A stretch of 64,000 bases of DNA from the NCBI GenBank assembly GCA_022843785.1, contig JALHMZ010000005.1, positions 1-64,000 on the forward strand. The letters run 5' to 3'. Source of the DNA: Nitrospira sp. (GTDB lineage: Bacteria > Nitrospirota > Nitrospiria > Nitrospirales > Nitrospiraceae). The first letter of the stretch is position 1, and each line of letters starts with the position of its first letter. A program made the position numbers and the translations under genes. The notes under the pieces were generated by a model. That model ran no database searches and was not told where the DNA came from. It saw only the letters and a program-made list of their open reading frames with translations. Positions 1 to 8,872 of this stretch are shown here, in pieces.

Positions 1-264
1 CGCCCCTTCTAAAAAATCATTCTCCAGCGCCAGTTGCCCGATCTTCGCGTGCAGGGTCTTCAGATCGGGCATCTCCGCCGCCGCCTTCGTCCCGCCAAAC
101 ACGTCCGCGGCTCGCGCCAGCAATTGCTGCTTCCATTCGGTGATCTGAGTGGGGTGGACGCTGAATTGCTCAGCCAATTCGGTCAGCGTCTTGTCGCCTT
201 TGATGGCCGCCAACGCCACCTGCGCTTTGAAGGTGGCTCCGTGATTCCGTCTCGTGCGTTTCAT
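1..264 (-). CDS. IS3-family transposase OrfA (HTH), truncated by window edge
   Basis: Manual reverse translation from ATG at 264: MKRTRRNHGATFKAQVALAAIKGDKTLTELAEQFSVHPTQITEWKQQLLARAADVFGGTKAAAEMPDLKTLHAKIGQLALENDFLEGA. This is a typical IS3 OrfA. It is absent from the ORF track because it has no stop inside the window. Confidence 0.88.
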   Translation of the reverse strand, partial: MKRTRRNHGATFKAQVALAAIKGDKTLTELAEQFSVHPTQITEWKQQLLARAADVFGGTKAAAEMPDLKTLHAKIGQLALENDFLEGA

Positions 265-358
265 TGCCTCGCTCCTTTGTGTCGCCACCTCTCGGTGGCG
301 TTGGTGAAGCCAGGCTACCACTTACCACACTGTCCGAATTTCCGGAGCCCCCTCTGAG
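1..358 (-). mobile_element. Left-edge-truncated IS3-family-like insertion sequence inserted in an rhs copy
   Basis: Rhs homology stops abruptly near 359. Beyond it are a short leader, an RBS-like AAAGGAG and a transposase OrfA that runs off the window edge. Confidence 0.75.
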
Positions 359-439
359 TGCATTGGTAATCGTTGTGAGATTGCCCTTGGTGTCATAGCC
401 AAATGTCGTCGTGTGGCTGAGTGGATCGGTGACGGTGGC
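359..439 (-). pseudogene. Rhs/YD-repeat fragment interrupted by the IS
   Basis: Minus-strand peptide ATVTDPLSHTTTFGYDTKGNLTTITNA nearly matches TVTDPLNHTTTFGYDTKGNLTTITNAL in the full-length Rhs protein (DNA around 4570-4660). Confidence 0.8.
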
Positions 440-517
440 GGGCGGTGCAAGGTCAAGCACTGCTCCCGCTCATTTGCCTCGGGCACGCGGCAAAAGGGTG
501 GCCGCCGGTTGATCGAG

Positions 518-1237
518 CTAGTTGTCTGCCTCCAAACTTTTTAGGTCCTCAGAGGCTTCGGCCATGCCTTCCTCTTCTGCAATCTGAAGTGTTTTCTTGA
601 AGAGAGGTTTATTGGTACCGAGCATATAAGCCCCAACACTTCTTCGTAAGCTATTGGGCCCCTTCCTCATGTATGCCAGAACGATAGGTAATACATCATC
701 CTGTTTTAACCGGAAAAGAAGCGGCAGGCCGCTTACAATAAGCGACTCACTTTGCTCTTGTTGAAAGAGAGTGCATAACGCCGTCGAATGTTCTGAGATC
801 TGCTTTTGCGTCAGATTTCTCATCAAGTGAAAGGAGTAAAACTTCAGTAGATAGTCATCCTTTTCCGTGTACTGCGACAAAACCGTCTGAAGCAAACTGG
901 GATTACTCGTTTTCTTTGCAATGGCAGCGATGAGAGCCATCCTTCTTTCAAGAATGGAAGATGATTGAAGCAGCGCAACAAGTGTGCTGTCTCTTGGCAA
1001 AGTTGACGTAGCCAGTCTTTCCATTGCCTCATCCCGCTGATGGAGTATCGAAAGAACCTCCTCTGAAGAACCATTGGCCCGATCCAATAGCCGCTGATCG
1101 TTTTTGATATAGCTCTTTGCATAGTCTTGCCACCCTGTGGCCTTAAGCTCTGAGCCGATGCTGACATCCACGCTCAGTAGGCCAATAAGAATTCCAGCGG
1201 CAACTGGAAGAGGTTTTATTCTGTGGTTTCTCGACAA
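518..1237 (-). CDS. Exported helical/HEAT-like hypothetical protein; candidate partner (immunity) of the displaced Rhs C-terminus
   Basis: N-terminal signal-peptide-like sequence, alpha-helical Leu-rich body, 22-nt overlap with the 3' end of the orphan Rhs tip. Confidence 0.5.
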   Translation of the reverse strand: MSRNHRIKPLPVAAGILIGLLSVDVSIGSELKATGWQDYAKSYIKNDQRLLDRANGSSEEVLSILHQRDEAMERLATSTLPRDSTLVALLQSSSILERRMALIAAIAKKTSNPSLLQTVLSQYTEKDDYLLKFYSFHLMRNLTQKQISEHSTALCTLFQQEQSESLIVSGLPLLFRLKQDDVLPIVLAYMRKGPNSLRRSVGAYMLGTNKPLFKKTLQIAEEEGMAEASEDLKSLEADN

Positions 1238-2331
1238 TTACATACCCTCTTGAATTTTGGCTGTCGGGATATTTCTTGACACTCCTGTGTGCAGGCCAAA
1301 ACAAGATCGGCAGAAGAACCCCCTGATCCTGGCGGAAGTCTGTACTGGTTGAAGATGCTGAGGCATTCCGTAAATGCTTTGCCGAACCCTACGTTTGCGG
1401 TCTTTCTCTTGCAGAATCTTGAAGCACATGTTGCTCCGGTAAGCCCACCGATGCCTCTCTCAATCATCAGATCAGCCAGTTCCCCAATTACTTCACCTCC
1501 TAACTCAGATGTAAGCGATTTTAATCCTTTCGGATCCGTCCTGTTTATAGGATTTCCACCCACGTAAGCATAGAAGTTCACGCCTCCTCCTAGCCCAATA
1601 GGATCCTCGCTAATAAACCGCTGCAATCTCGGCTGGTAGTACCGCGCGCGGTAGTACATGAGTCCAGTGCCATCATCCTCCCGCCCGGTGTACTTGTAGC
1701 TGCTCGTGCTGGCTGCTCCAGTCTGCGTGGTGAAGCCAAATGGTTCATAGGTATACTGGGTTTGCAGCGTCCCTGTTCCATCCCCCAATGCAACGGTTGA
1801 GCCGAGGGCATCGGAAAGGAGACTACGGACACCGACTCCATCAGTTCTCGTAAAGAATTCATCAATGCCGAGGCCGGTGAGTAGATTCGCCGTGACGGTC
1901 ACGCCGTTCTTTTCCTGTACCGGATTGAGCCCATCGTAGACAAAATTGGTCGTGGTGGCATTGATGGTCTTGCCGGTACGGCGGCCAAAGCTGTCGTATG
2001 TAAAGGAGGCCGTGAGGCTAGGGCCAGAAATAGTCGCGAGCTGGTTTCTTGCGTTCCAGGTGTACGTCGTCGTTCCGCTTGCGTCGGTGAAGGTTGCCAG
2101 GTTGCCGTTGAGATCGTAGGTCTCTGTGGCGGCTCCGAACGCCGTCTGCTGATTGTTTGCGTTGTAGCTCGTCGTGGCGAGCGCCGGAGGAATGTTACTT
2201 CGTGCAAACGTGCCTCCGGTGGTGAGACGATTGCCGGCTGCATCGTAGGTATACGTGAGGCCACCAATGGCCATGAAGTGGTTGGTGCCTAGTAAAAGGT
2301 ATGAGTTAGGATCGATGAGCTGCACGTTCAA
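1216..2331 (-). CDS. Displaced (orphan) Rhs core tip with alternative Cys-rich C-terminal domain
   Basis: TYTYDAAGNRLTTGGTFARSNIPPALA...YYRARYYQPRLQRFISEDPIGLGGG closely matches the end of the upstream Rhs protein. The C-terminus after DPKG is different. The N-terminus starts inside the array, so the start codon is uncertain. Confidence 0.8.
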   Translation of the reverse strand: MNVQLIDPNSYLLLGTNHFMAIGGLTYTYDAAGNRLTTGGTFARSNIPPALATTSYNANNQQTAFGAATETYDLNGNLATFTDASGTTTYTWNARNQLATISGPSLTASFTYDSFGRRTGKTINATTTNFVYDGLNPVQEKNGVTVTANLLTGLGIDEFFTRTDGVGVRSLLSDALGSTVALGDGTGTLQTQYTYEPFGFTTQTGAASTSSYKYTGREDDGTGLMYYRARYYQPRLQRFISEDPIGLGGGVNFYAYVGGNPINRTDPKGLKSLTSELGGEVIGELADLMIERGIGGLTGATCASRFCKRKTANVGFGKAFTECLSIFNQYRLPPGSGGSSADLVLACTQECQEISRQPKFKRVCNCRETTE

Positions 2332-2521
2332 GCAGCTGCAACGAATGGTCGTCGGTTGGGTAATGAATAAGCCCAGCCTTATCAGTGTCTACGAGCACAC
2401 CAGTTTTTAAATACCCCCAATCTGCTTTGGAAAACTCGTGACTATATTCGTCATCATCGATCGAGCAGACTATGGTTCCGATGCAACCTTCCCACACTTT
2501 CACCTTGTCACCAATTCGCAT
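2306..2521 (-). CDS. Small acidic protein; candidate Rhs immunity protein
   Basis: Downstream of the rhs C-terminus with a gap of about 40 nt. Internal ATG start at 2521: MRIGDKVKVWEGCIGTIVCSIDDDEYSHEFSKADWGYLKTGVLVDTDKAGLIHY. Confidence 0.55.
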   Translation of the reverse strand: MRIGDKVKVWEGCIGTIVCSIDDDEYSHEFSKADWGYLKTGVLVDTDKAGLIHYPTDDHSLQLLERAAHRS

Positions 2522-2561
2522 TTGCTGTCCATCTGAATAATTCACAACAAAGACTCCATCA

Positions 2562-5500
2562 CTAGCGAACGAAAGGTTGGATCGGAATCCAGCTTGGATC
2601 TGGTGGAGGAGGCACTGTCTTACCGCGCTGCCAGAAGCACCTACAGTTGTTAGGGTTTTGCTGAGCAATGTATGTATTGAGATGATCTCCGGCTATTCTA
2701 TGTTGGACCTTGTCAGAAGGATTCTGATCATACCTATATGAGATGGTCCCGAGAGGCACTGTTGTTCCATCCACTAATTTGCACGGCGGGCATTTCTTGT
2801 CACAAGGCGTATCTCCCGATATCGTAAGAATGTTGAGGAGCACTCCCAGCCCACCAAGGAGCCGTCCCAAACTCTGCAGACCTGGAATAGATGGGTCACT
2901 TGGAAACGGAATATCTATTGCTGCATTTCCAGTAGGATCAATGAACCGCATGGGAGTGTTAAATGCATAAACATAGAAATTTGGATCTCCTCCAGAAAAC
3001 CCAATCGGATCTTCACTCATAAACCGTTGCAGTCTCGGCTGGTAGTACCGCGCGCGGTAGTACAGCAGCCCGGTGCTATCATCTTCTCGCCCTGTGTATT
3101 TGTAACTATTCGTACTGGCTGCTCCCGTCTGCGTCGTCACGCCGAAGGGTTCATAGGTATATTGAGTTTGGAGTGTCCCTGTCCCATCACCCAATGCAAC
3201 GGTTGAGCCGAGGGCATCCGGAAGGAGACTACGGACTCCAACCCCGTCAGTTCTTGTAAAGAATTCGTCGATCCCGAGCCCGGTGAGGAGATTGGCCGTG
3301 ACGATCGCGCCGTTCTTTTCCTGTACCGGATTGAGCCCGTCGTAGACATAATTGATCACCGTCCCATTCACCATACGTCCGGTTCTCCTGCCAAAGCTGT
3401 CGTAGGTAAAGGTGGCGGAGAGGCTGGGACCGGCGATGCTGGTGAGTTGATTGCGGGCGTTCCAGGTATAGGTGGTTGTTCCGCTCGCATCGATAAAGGT
3501 TGCCAGATTCCCATTCGGATCATACGTCTCAGTGGCGGCCCCGAACACCGTCTGCTGATTGTTCGCGTTGTAGCTGGTACTCGCCAGCGCCGGAGGAATG
3601 TTTGAACGCGCGAAAGTTCCTCCGGTCTTAATCCGGTTCCCAGCGGCATCGTAGGTATAGAGCAACGTCCCCAGGGTCGTCGTGCCTTTCTTATACGTTA
3701 CGGTCGTGAGCTCCGAAGCGACGTTGTAGAGATATTCGACCTTGTTGGTATTGGGATAGGTCACACTGGTGCGGCGGTCGGCATCGTCGTAGGCGATGGT
3801 GACCGTGCTCGTGCCCTGGACGATGGTGGTCAGTCGATTGGCATTGTCGTAGGTGTAGACGACTTGAGGTTGCCCGACCACCGTCATCGTGGCTCGGCGG
3901 TTGGCATTGTCGTAGGTATAGTTCACCGTACCTTGCGCGGTCACTTCCTGCGTGAGCCGATCGAGCCCATCATACGTTCTCGTGATCGTGGCAGTTACCA
4001 CGTTGCTCGCATCCTTCTCGTCGACCTGTGTGATCCGATTCCCCGCATCGTAGGTGTAGTTCGTGGATGTCCCATCCTGGAACGTCGTTTTGGTTCGTCG
4101 GTTCAAGGCATCGTAGGTATTGGTCGTCACCTGGCTCTTACGATCCGTGACGGTTGCCAGATTGCCATTGTTGTCGTAGGTGTAGGACTCGGTCTGGAGC
4201 AGCGGATCCTGCCTCGTGCTCGTGCGGTTCATGTTGGAATAGGAATACACCGTCTGCTGGCTCTTGGCATCGGTGACCGTGAGCAGATTGCTGTTGGCAT
4301 CGTAGCCGAATTGGGTGATGCCGTTGATGGCGTCGGCGAGCTGGGTAATCCGATCCAGCGCGTCGGGGGTATAGATGGTCTTCTGCCCCAGGGGATTGAT
4401 GAGGCTGCGTAACCGCCCCGCCGCATCCAGCATCCGTGTGGTGGTCCGATTGAGCGGGTCTTTGACCGAGATGAGATCACCGAGTTCATACGTAAAAGTG
4501 GTGATGTTGTTCAGTGGGTCTTTGATCGTGAGCGGCTGGCCTTGGGGATTGACGGTGATCGTTGTGATCTTGTTCAACGCATTCGTAATCGTCGTGAGAT
4601 TCCCCTTGGTGTCATAGCCGAACGTCGTCGTGTGGTTCAGCGGATCCGTGACGGTGGCAATTTGATTAAATGTCGGCTCATAGGTGAACGTGGTCGTCAC
4701 GGCTTGGGGCGTGGTGGCGAGTCTGGTCACCGTCAGCACATTACCCTTGGCATCGTACGTATAGGCCGTCTTGCGGCTCAACTGATCGGTCACACTCAGG
4801 AGCAGATTCGTCCCGGCCTGCCATTCATAGGTCGTCTCCTGCGCCTCCGGCTGGCCAAAGGCGTCGGTACTGGTCACCGTATAGCCAGCACTATTAAAGA
4901 TGAGACGCTTCACAAACCCCCGTGGATCCGTCATGTCCGTCTGAATCACCTTCCCCATGCCATCAAGCGTATAGGCGAACTGATAGGTCGTGCTATCGGG
5001 TCTCGTCTGGGTCTGTACACGGCCATTCACATCGTAGGTATTGGTCACATGGAGATTGCCGTTCGGCTCCTTGGCGGTGAGCAACCGATGGGAGGCATCA
5101 TAGGTGTACTCGCTCACACCAGATAACGGATTGGTCACCTTCCACAAGTTGCCGCTCGCATCGTAGGTATAGGTGATCGTCCGGCCCAGAATGTCGATGA
5201 TCTGAGTGATGCGGTTGCTCGTGTCATAGGTGAACGTGAGGTAGCGGCCATTGGGGGTTGTGATCTTGGTAAGGTTACCCGCCAAGCCCTGAGCCTTCGC
5301 TCGTGTCAGGGTCAGTTGATTACCGTTCCGATCCAGCTGAGTCACCAGCCAGCCGTAGTCACTGAAGCGCCACTCCGTGCCGTCCTTAAACTTCAGCCGA
5401 TAGCGTTGCAGAGCTTCATCCCACGCGAACGTGGCCCCGTAGAAGGTAGTCTGCGTCGTTGTATGCTGAAGGGTGGAGTCTAAGCAATTGGTTCCCACCG

Positions 5501-6242
5501 TTCTCGTGAATTCTCGGTAGCCGCCATCCGGCAGGATGATACGGACGAGACTACAGAGATCATCCCGTAGCAGATAGTGGCCGTAGGAATGACTCGTGCC
5601 GATCCCAAACACCCGCACGCCTGTATCCTTCGTGCGATACGTCCGGGTGAGCGTAATCGGCATGACATCGGGCACTTCGATATCCGTGTCTTCTTGATAG
5701 TACAAGCCCGTCATCATACTGACAGGATCAGCACACTTGTTATCAGGACACGGCGTGTCCGCCTCTTCCGGCGTCGGTGGTACCACAGTCGGGCCGTTCG
5801 GCTGCCCGGAATAATGAAACCAGGTGACGATGTCAGGGTTCCACCCGCCAAAACAGAACGTACCCCAGCTCGATGATACAAAGTTTCCCCAGGGAAGCGG
5901 AGTTCGAATCGTTATTCCGCCAGCATCTCCTGTGCCTGGCGAGCACTGAACCGCCTCTCCACCAACTCCATACACCCAGCTTGCTGGGAATATTTCCCAT
6001 CGGGAGGCCCACACCACGGCGTCATAGGTGGATTGAGACGGATCGAGTGTCCCGACACCGGTATGCCCAAAGAAATAGTAGGTGCTGGATTGGCCAGGAT
6101 TGAGAGTGTCACAGGGTCGAATCGGAATCCCCCCGACCTCACCGGGTCCGCACAGCTGAGCCTCGACCAGGTTTGGACAGAGGGCGAGGCTGCTGAAGAC
6201 GACCAGCCACATGACGTGTTGGAGCACATTTCGAAGTCTCAT
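2562..6242 (-). CDS. Rhs/YD-repeat polymorphic toxin protein, exported, full length
   Basis: Signal peptide, DUF6531-like N-terminal region (DPVSMMTGLYYQEDTDIEVPDVMPITLTRTYRT), many YD repeats, Rhs core end (YYRARYYQPRLQRFMSEDPIGF) and variable tip with CPPCK...QNPNNCRCFWQ. Confidence 0.93.
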   Translation of the reverse strand: MRLRNVLQHVMWLVVFSSLALCPNLVEAQLCGPGEVGGIPIRPCDTLNPGQSSTYYFFGHTGVGTLDPSQSTYDAVVWASRWEIFPASWVYGVGGEAVQCSPGTGDAGGITIRTPLPWGNFVSSSWGTFCFGGWNPDIVTWFHYSGQPNGPTVVPPTPEEADTPCPDNKCADPVSMMTGLYYQEDTDIEVPDVMPITLTRTYRTKDTGVRVFGIGTSHSYGHYLLRDDLCSLVRIILPDGGYREFTRTVGTNCLDSTLQHTTTQTTFYGATFAWDEALQRYRLKFKDGTEWRFSDYGWLVTQLDRNGNQLTLTRAKAQGLAGNLTKITTPNGRYLTFTYDTSNRITQIIDILGRTITYTYDASGNLWKVTNPLSGVSEYTYDASHRLLTAKEPNGNLHVTNTYDVNGRVQTQTRPDSTTYQFAYTLDGMGKVIQTDMTDPRGFVKRLIFNSAGYTVTSTDAFGQPEAQETTYEWQAGTNLLLSVTDQLSRKTAYTYDAKGNVLTVTRLATTPQAVTTTFTYEPTFNQIATVTDPLNHTTTFGYDTKGNLTTITNALNKITTITVNPQGQPLTIKDPLNNITTFTYELGDLISVKDPLNRTTTRMLDAAGRLRSLINPLGQKTIYTPDALDRITQLADAINGITQFGYDANSNLLTVTDAKSQQTVYSYSNMNRTSTRQDPLLQTESYTYDNNGNLATVTDRKSQVTTNTYDALNRRTKTTFQDGTSTNYTYDAGNRITQVDEKDASNVVTATITRTYDGLDRLTQEVTAQGTVNYTYDNANRRATMTVVGQPQVVYTYDNANRLTTIVQGTSTVTIAYDDADRRTSVTYPNTNKVEYLYNVASELTTVTYKKGTTTLGTLLYTYDAAGNRIKTGGTFARSNIPPALASTSYNANNQQTVFGAATETYDPNGNLATFIDASGTTTYTWNARNQLTSIAGPSLSATFTYDSFGRRTGRMVNGTVINYVYDGLNPVQEKNGAIVTANLLTGLGIDEFFTRTDGVGVRSLLPDALGSTVALGDGTGTLQTQYTYEPFGVTTQTGAASTNSYKYTGREDDSTGLLYYRARYYQPRLQRFMSEDPIGFSGGDPNFYVYAFNTPMRFIDPTGNAAIDIPFPSDPSIPGLQSLGRLLGGLGVLLNILTISGDTPCDKKCPPCKLVDGTTVPLGTISYRYDQNPSDKVQHRIAGDHLNTYIAQQNPNNCRCFWQRGKTVPPPPDPSWIPIQPFVR

Positions 6243-8135
6243 GGGCTCGTCACCTGGAGGTTGAGGCTGCCGGTAGCCGTCGTCGTGGGATTGATCGTGA
6301 TCGTGTAGGTGCCGGTGGTGGCAAGCGTCACGGGCGTCAAGTTGAAGCTGGTTAACGAACTCGTCATTGTAGTTTGTTGAGCCCCACTCGGGGTGAGGAG
6401 GGTGACGTTTACACTGCCGAGGGTGTTGCCCGTAATCTTAATCGTGGCGCCTTGTCCCGCAGTTCCCGCAACGGTATAGCGGGCATTCTGTCCGGCCCGA
6501 CCAATGGCCACTGGAATCGCGGCGGCATTGATCGTGACTGAGCCCGTGACCTCGGTTGAGAGCGTGATCGTGGTATTGCCGGTGTTGGCGGCAGCGGGAT
6601 TGACCGTGAGCGTATAGGTGCCCGTAGTGGGCAACGCGGTCGTGGGGTCGAGCGTGTTGCTGCCGCCCGTGCCGATGGTCGTACCAGCTAAAGCGATTCC
6701 GTCTGGCTTATAGAGTGTGACGTTCGCCGAGGCGAGCGTCACGGAGGTAAACCCAAGGCTCACCCACTGGCCTGCTGTGCCGGTAAACGTATAGAGCGCA
6801 TTGCGGCCGATCGGCGTGAGGGCAGCCACGGTTGCCGCACCGTTCAAATTGAGCGTGCCGGAGAGATAGGACATGAGTTTGAGTGTGATGTTCCCGGTAT
6901 TCACCCCCGCTGGGTCGACCACAATCGTATAGGTGCCGGTGGTGGGCAAGGTACTCGGTGGCTCCAGTCCTCCGCCGGTGGTGCCAATGGTCGTCGGACC
7001 TGCGAGCGCGGTTCCATCCGGCTTGAGCAGCGTCACCGTACTGGAGGCAATCGTCACGGGCGCGAGGCCCAGACTCAGCCACTGCCCGCTTGTGCCGCTG
7101 AACGTATAGCGCGCGGTGCGGCCCGCCTTGGTGAGACTGATCGGCACGGTGGCCCCATCCAGCGTGATGGTCCCGGTCAACGGCGAGGTGAGGGTGAGGG
7201 TCATCACACCGGTCGCGAGGCCGGTCGGATCGACGACAATGGTATACGTCCCGGTCGCAGGCAAGGTCGTCGTGGGATCGAGGCTGCCGCCACTGGTGCC
7301 GATTGAGGTCGAGACGAGCGTCGTGCCATCGGGATTCAGCATCGACACGGTACTCGATGAAATGGTCACCGCAGTCAAGCCCAGATTCACCCAGTTGCCT
7401 GCCGTGCCGGTGAACGTATAGCGGGCGCGTCGGCCAGGGATCGTGAGCGCGGGGGTGGTCACGGCGGCCCCGTCAATCGTAATGGTCCCAGTGACATCAG
7501 GCGTGTTGTAGAGCCGGATGGTCACGTTGCCGGTGTTGACACTTACGGGATCGATCAGGATGGCATAGGTCCCGGAGACCGCCAGGACTTGGCTATCGAT
7601 CGCGCCGCCACTGGTGCTGAATGGGGTGGGAGCCACGAGGGTAGTGCCATCCGGCTTGAGGATGGAGAGATTCAGCGACGTAATCGTGACGGGAGTCACG
7701 CCCAGGCTGATGGTTTGTCCGGCGGTGCCGGTAAAGGTATAGCGGGCATTCTGGCCCACGCGGTTGATGGCAATCGGGACAGCCGCGCCGCCCGGGATGA
7801 TCGTCCCGGTTAACTCGGTCGAGACAGTCACGGTGATGTTGCCGGTGTAGGTACTCACGGGATCGAGCACGATTGTATAGGTACCGGTCAGGGGTAACAC
7901 CCCGAGATCAAGGCTGCCGCCGCCGGTGTTGAAACTGGGGACGGTGAGCAACATGGAAACCCCGTCCGGGCGATAGGCCGTCGCGGTGAACTGCGTGACG
8001 GTCACGGCGCTCAAACCAATACTCACGCGTTGCCCCGCTGTGCCGTCGAAGACCATGAGGCCGGTCTTGTTCGTCGTGGTGATCGAGGCCATGACGGTGG
8101 GGCCATCCACAGTGATGCGACCCGTATATTGGACA
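6239..8135 (-). repeat. Six tandem ~315-bp coding repeats (pre-peptidase-C-like beta domains)
   Basis: The motif TGTxTxxGA...ARYTFTGTAGQWxSLG...LxxPDGTxL...LPTTGTYTIVVDPxxxNTGNxTxxL recurs six times. Confidence 0.8.
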
Positions 8136-8872
8136 TCCGCCGAGACCACACCGGGTGGGGCGACAAAGAACTCAGCACTGCTGGTGGCCTTGCCATTGAT
8201 TGTCGAGACCGAGAGAAATCCCGTTTGCGCGGTGCTGGGCACAGGCACAGTGATCGTCGTACTCGTCGCGGTGGCGACGGCGCCCATCGCCCCGGCGAAG
8301 GCGACGCGATTATTGATCAGTGTCGTGTCGTAGTTGGTGCCGGTGAGCGTCACAGTCGCCCCGTAGTTTCCAACAGCGGGACTGACATTCGACAGCGTGG
8401 GGGCTCCGCCGGTGCCCACTGTAAAGGAGGCTGAACTCGTCGCGGTGATCCCACCGACGGTGACGCTGATGGGACCGCTGGTGGCAGCAGCCGGGACATT
8501 CGCGGTCAAGACCGTTGTGCTCGCGGTGAGGACCGTGGCAGTGGTGCCGTTGAACTTCACGACATTCGAGGCCGGTGTGGCGCTGAAGCCCGTGCCATAG
8601 ATCGTCACGGTGGTACCGACGGGACCGGAGGCGGGCGTGAACTGAACCACGGCTTTGGTGGTGGAGGGCTGCCGTGTAATGCCGGTCAGGTTGCCGACCG
8701 CATCGTAGGCGTAGATCGCGGTATCGGTCGTGGGATCAATGACGGCCAGCAGGCGCCCGGCCTGGTCGTAGACATAGCTGATGTCGGCGGCACCGGTGGG
8801 AGTGAGTGCGCCAACCAGCAGCGCAAGACTGAGGGACATCGTCCATGCGAGATGGTACGACCCCTGCCGCAC
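6239..8872 (-). CDS. Exported protein: N-terminal YD motif, two IPT/TIG domains and six tandem ~105-aa beta-rich domains
   Basis: GTG or ATG start around 8872/8839 just before a hydrophobic signal (MSLSLALLVGALTPTGAA). Then ISYVYDQAGRLLAV, IPT/TIG pattern FTPASGPVGTTVTIYGTGF, and repeats with ARYTFTGTAGQ...PDGT...TGTYTIVVDP. The ORF-track start at 9016 looks too long. Confidence 0.85.
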   Translation of the reverse strand: MRQGSYHLAWTMSLSLALLVGALTPTGAADISYVYDQAGRLLAVIDPTTDTAIYAYDAVGNLTGITRQPSTTKAVVQFTPASGPVGTTVTIYGTGFSATPASNVVKFNGTTATVLTASTTVLTANVPAAATSGPISVTVGGITATSSASFTVGTGGAPTLSNVSPAVGNYGATVTLTGTNYDTTLINNRVAFAGAMGAVATATSTTITVPVPSTAQTGFLSVSTINGKATSSAEFFVAPPGVVSADVQYTGRITVDGPTVMASITTTNKTGLMVFDGTAGQRVSIGLSAVTVTQFTATAYRPDGVSMLLTVPSFNTGGGSLDLGVLPLTGTYTIVLDPVSTYTGNITVTVSTELTGTIIPGGAAVPIAINRVGQNARYTFTGTAGQTISLGVTPVTITSLNLSILKPDGTTLVAPTPFSTSGGAIDSQVLAVSGTYAILIDPVSVNTGNVTIRLYNTPDVTGTITIDGAAVTTPALTIPGRRARYTFTGTAGNWVNLGLTAVTISSSTVSMLNPDGTTLVSTSIGTSGGSLDPTTTLPATGTYTIVVDPTGLATGVMTLTLTSPLTGTITLDGATVPISLTKAGRTARYTFSGTSGQWLSLGLAPVTIASSTVTLLKPDGTALAGPTTIGTTGGGLEPPSTLPTTGTYTIVVDPAGVNTGNITLKLMSYLSGTLNLNGAATVAALTPIGRNALYTFTGTAGQWVSLGFTSVTLASANVTLYKPDGIALAGTTIGTGGSNTLDPTTALPTTGTYTLTVNPAAANTGNTTITLSTEVTGSVTINAAAIPVAIGRAGQNARYTVAGTAGQGATIKITGNTLGSVNVTLLTPSGAQQTTMTSSLTSFNLTPVTLATTGTYTITINPTTTATGSLNLQVTSP

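Noticed and set aside
4542-5126. Long + strand ORFs (4542-5126, 3864-4412)
   Set aside because: Antisense shadows of the rhs repeats; low-complexity composition and no recognisable domain.
3000-5250. Regularly spaced short repeats such as GTCGTAGGTATAG resembling a CRISPR-like pattern
   Set aside because: They encode YD motifs (TYDANG-like) in one long Rhs ORF; spacing and sequence drift follow codons and there are no unique spacers.
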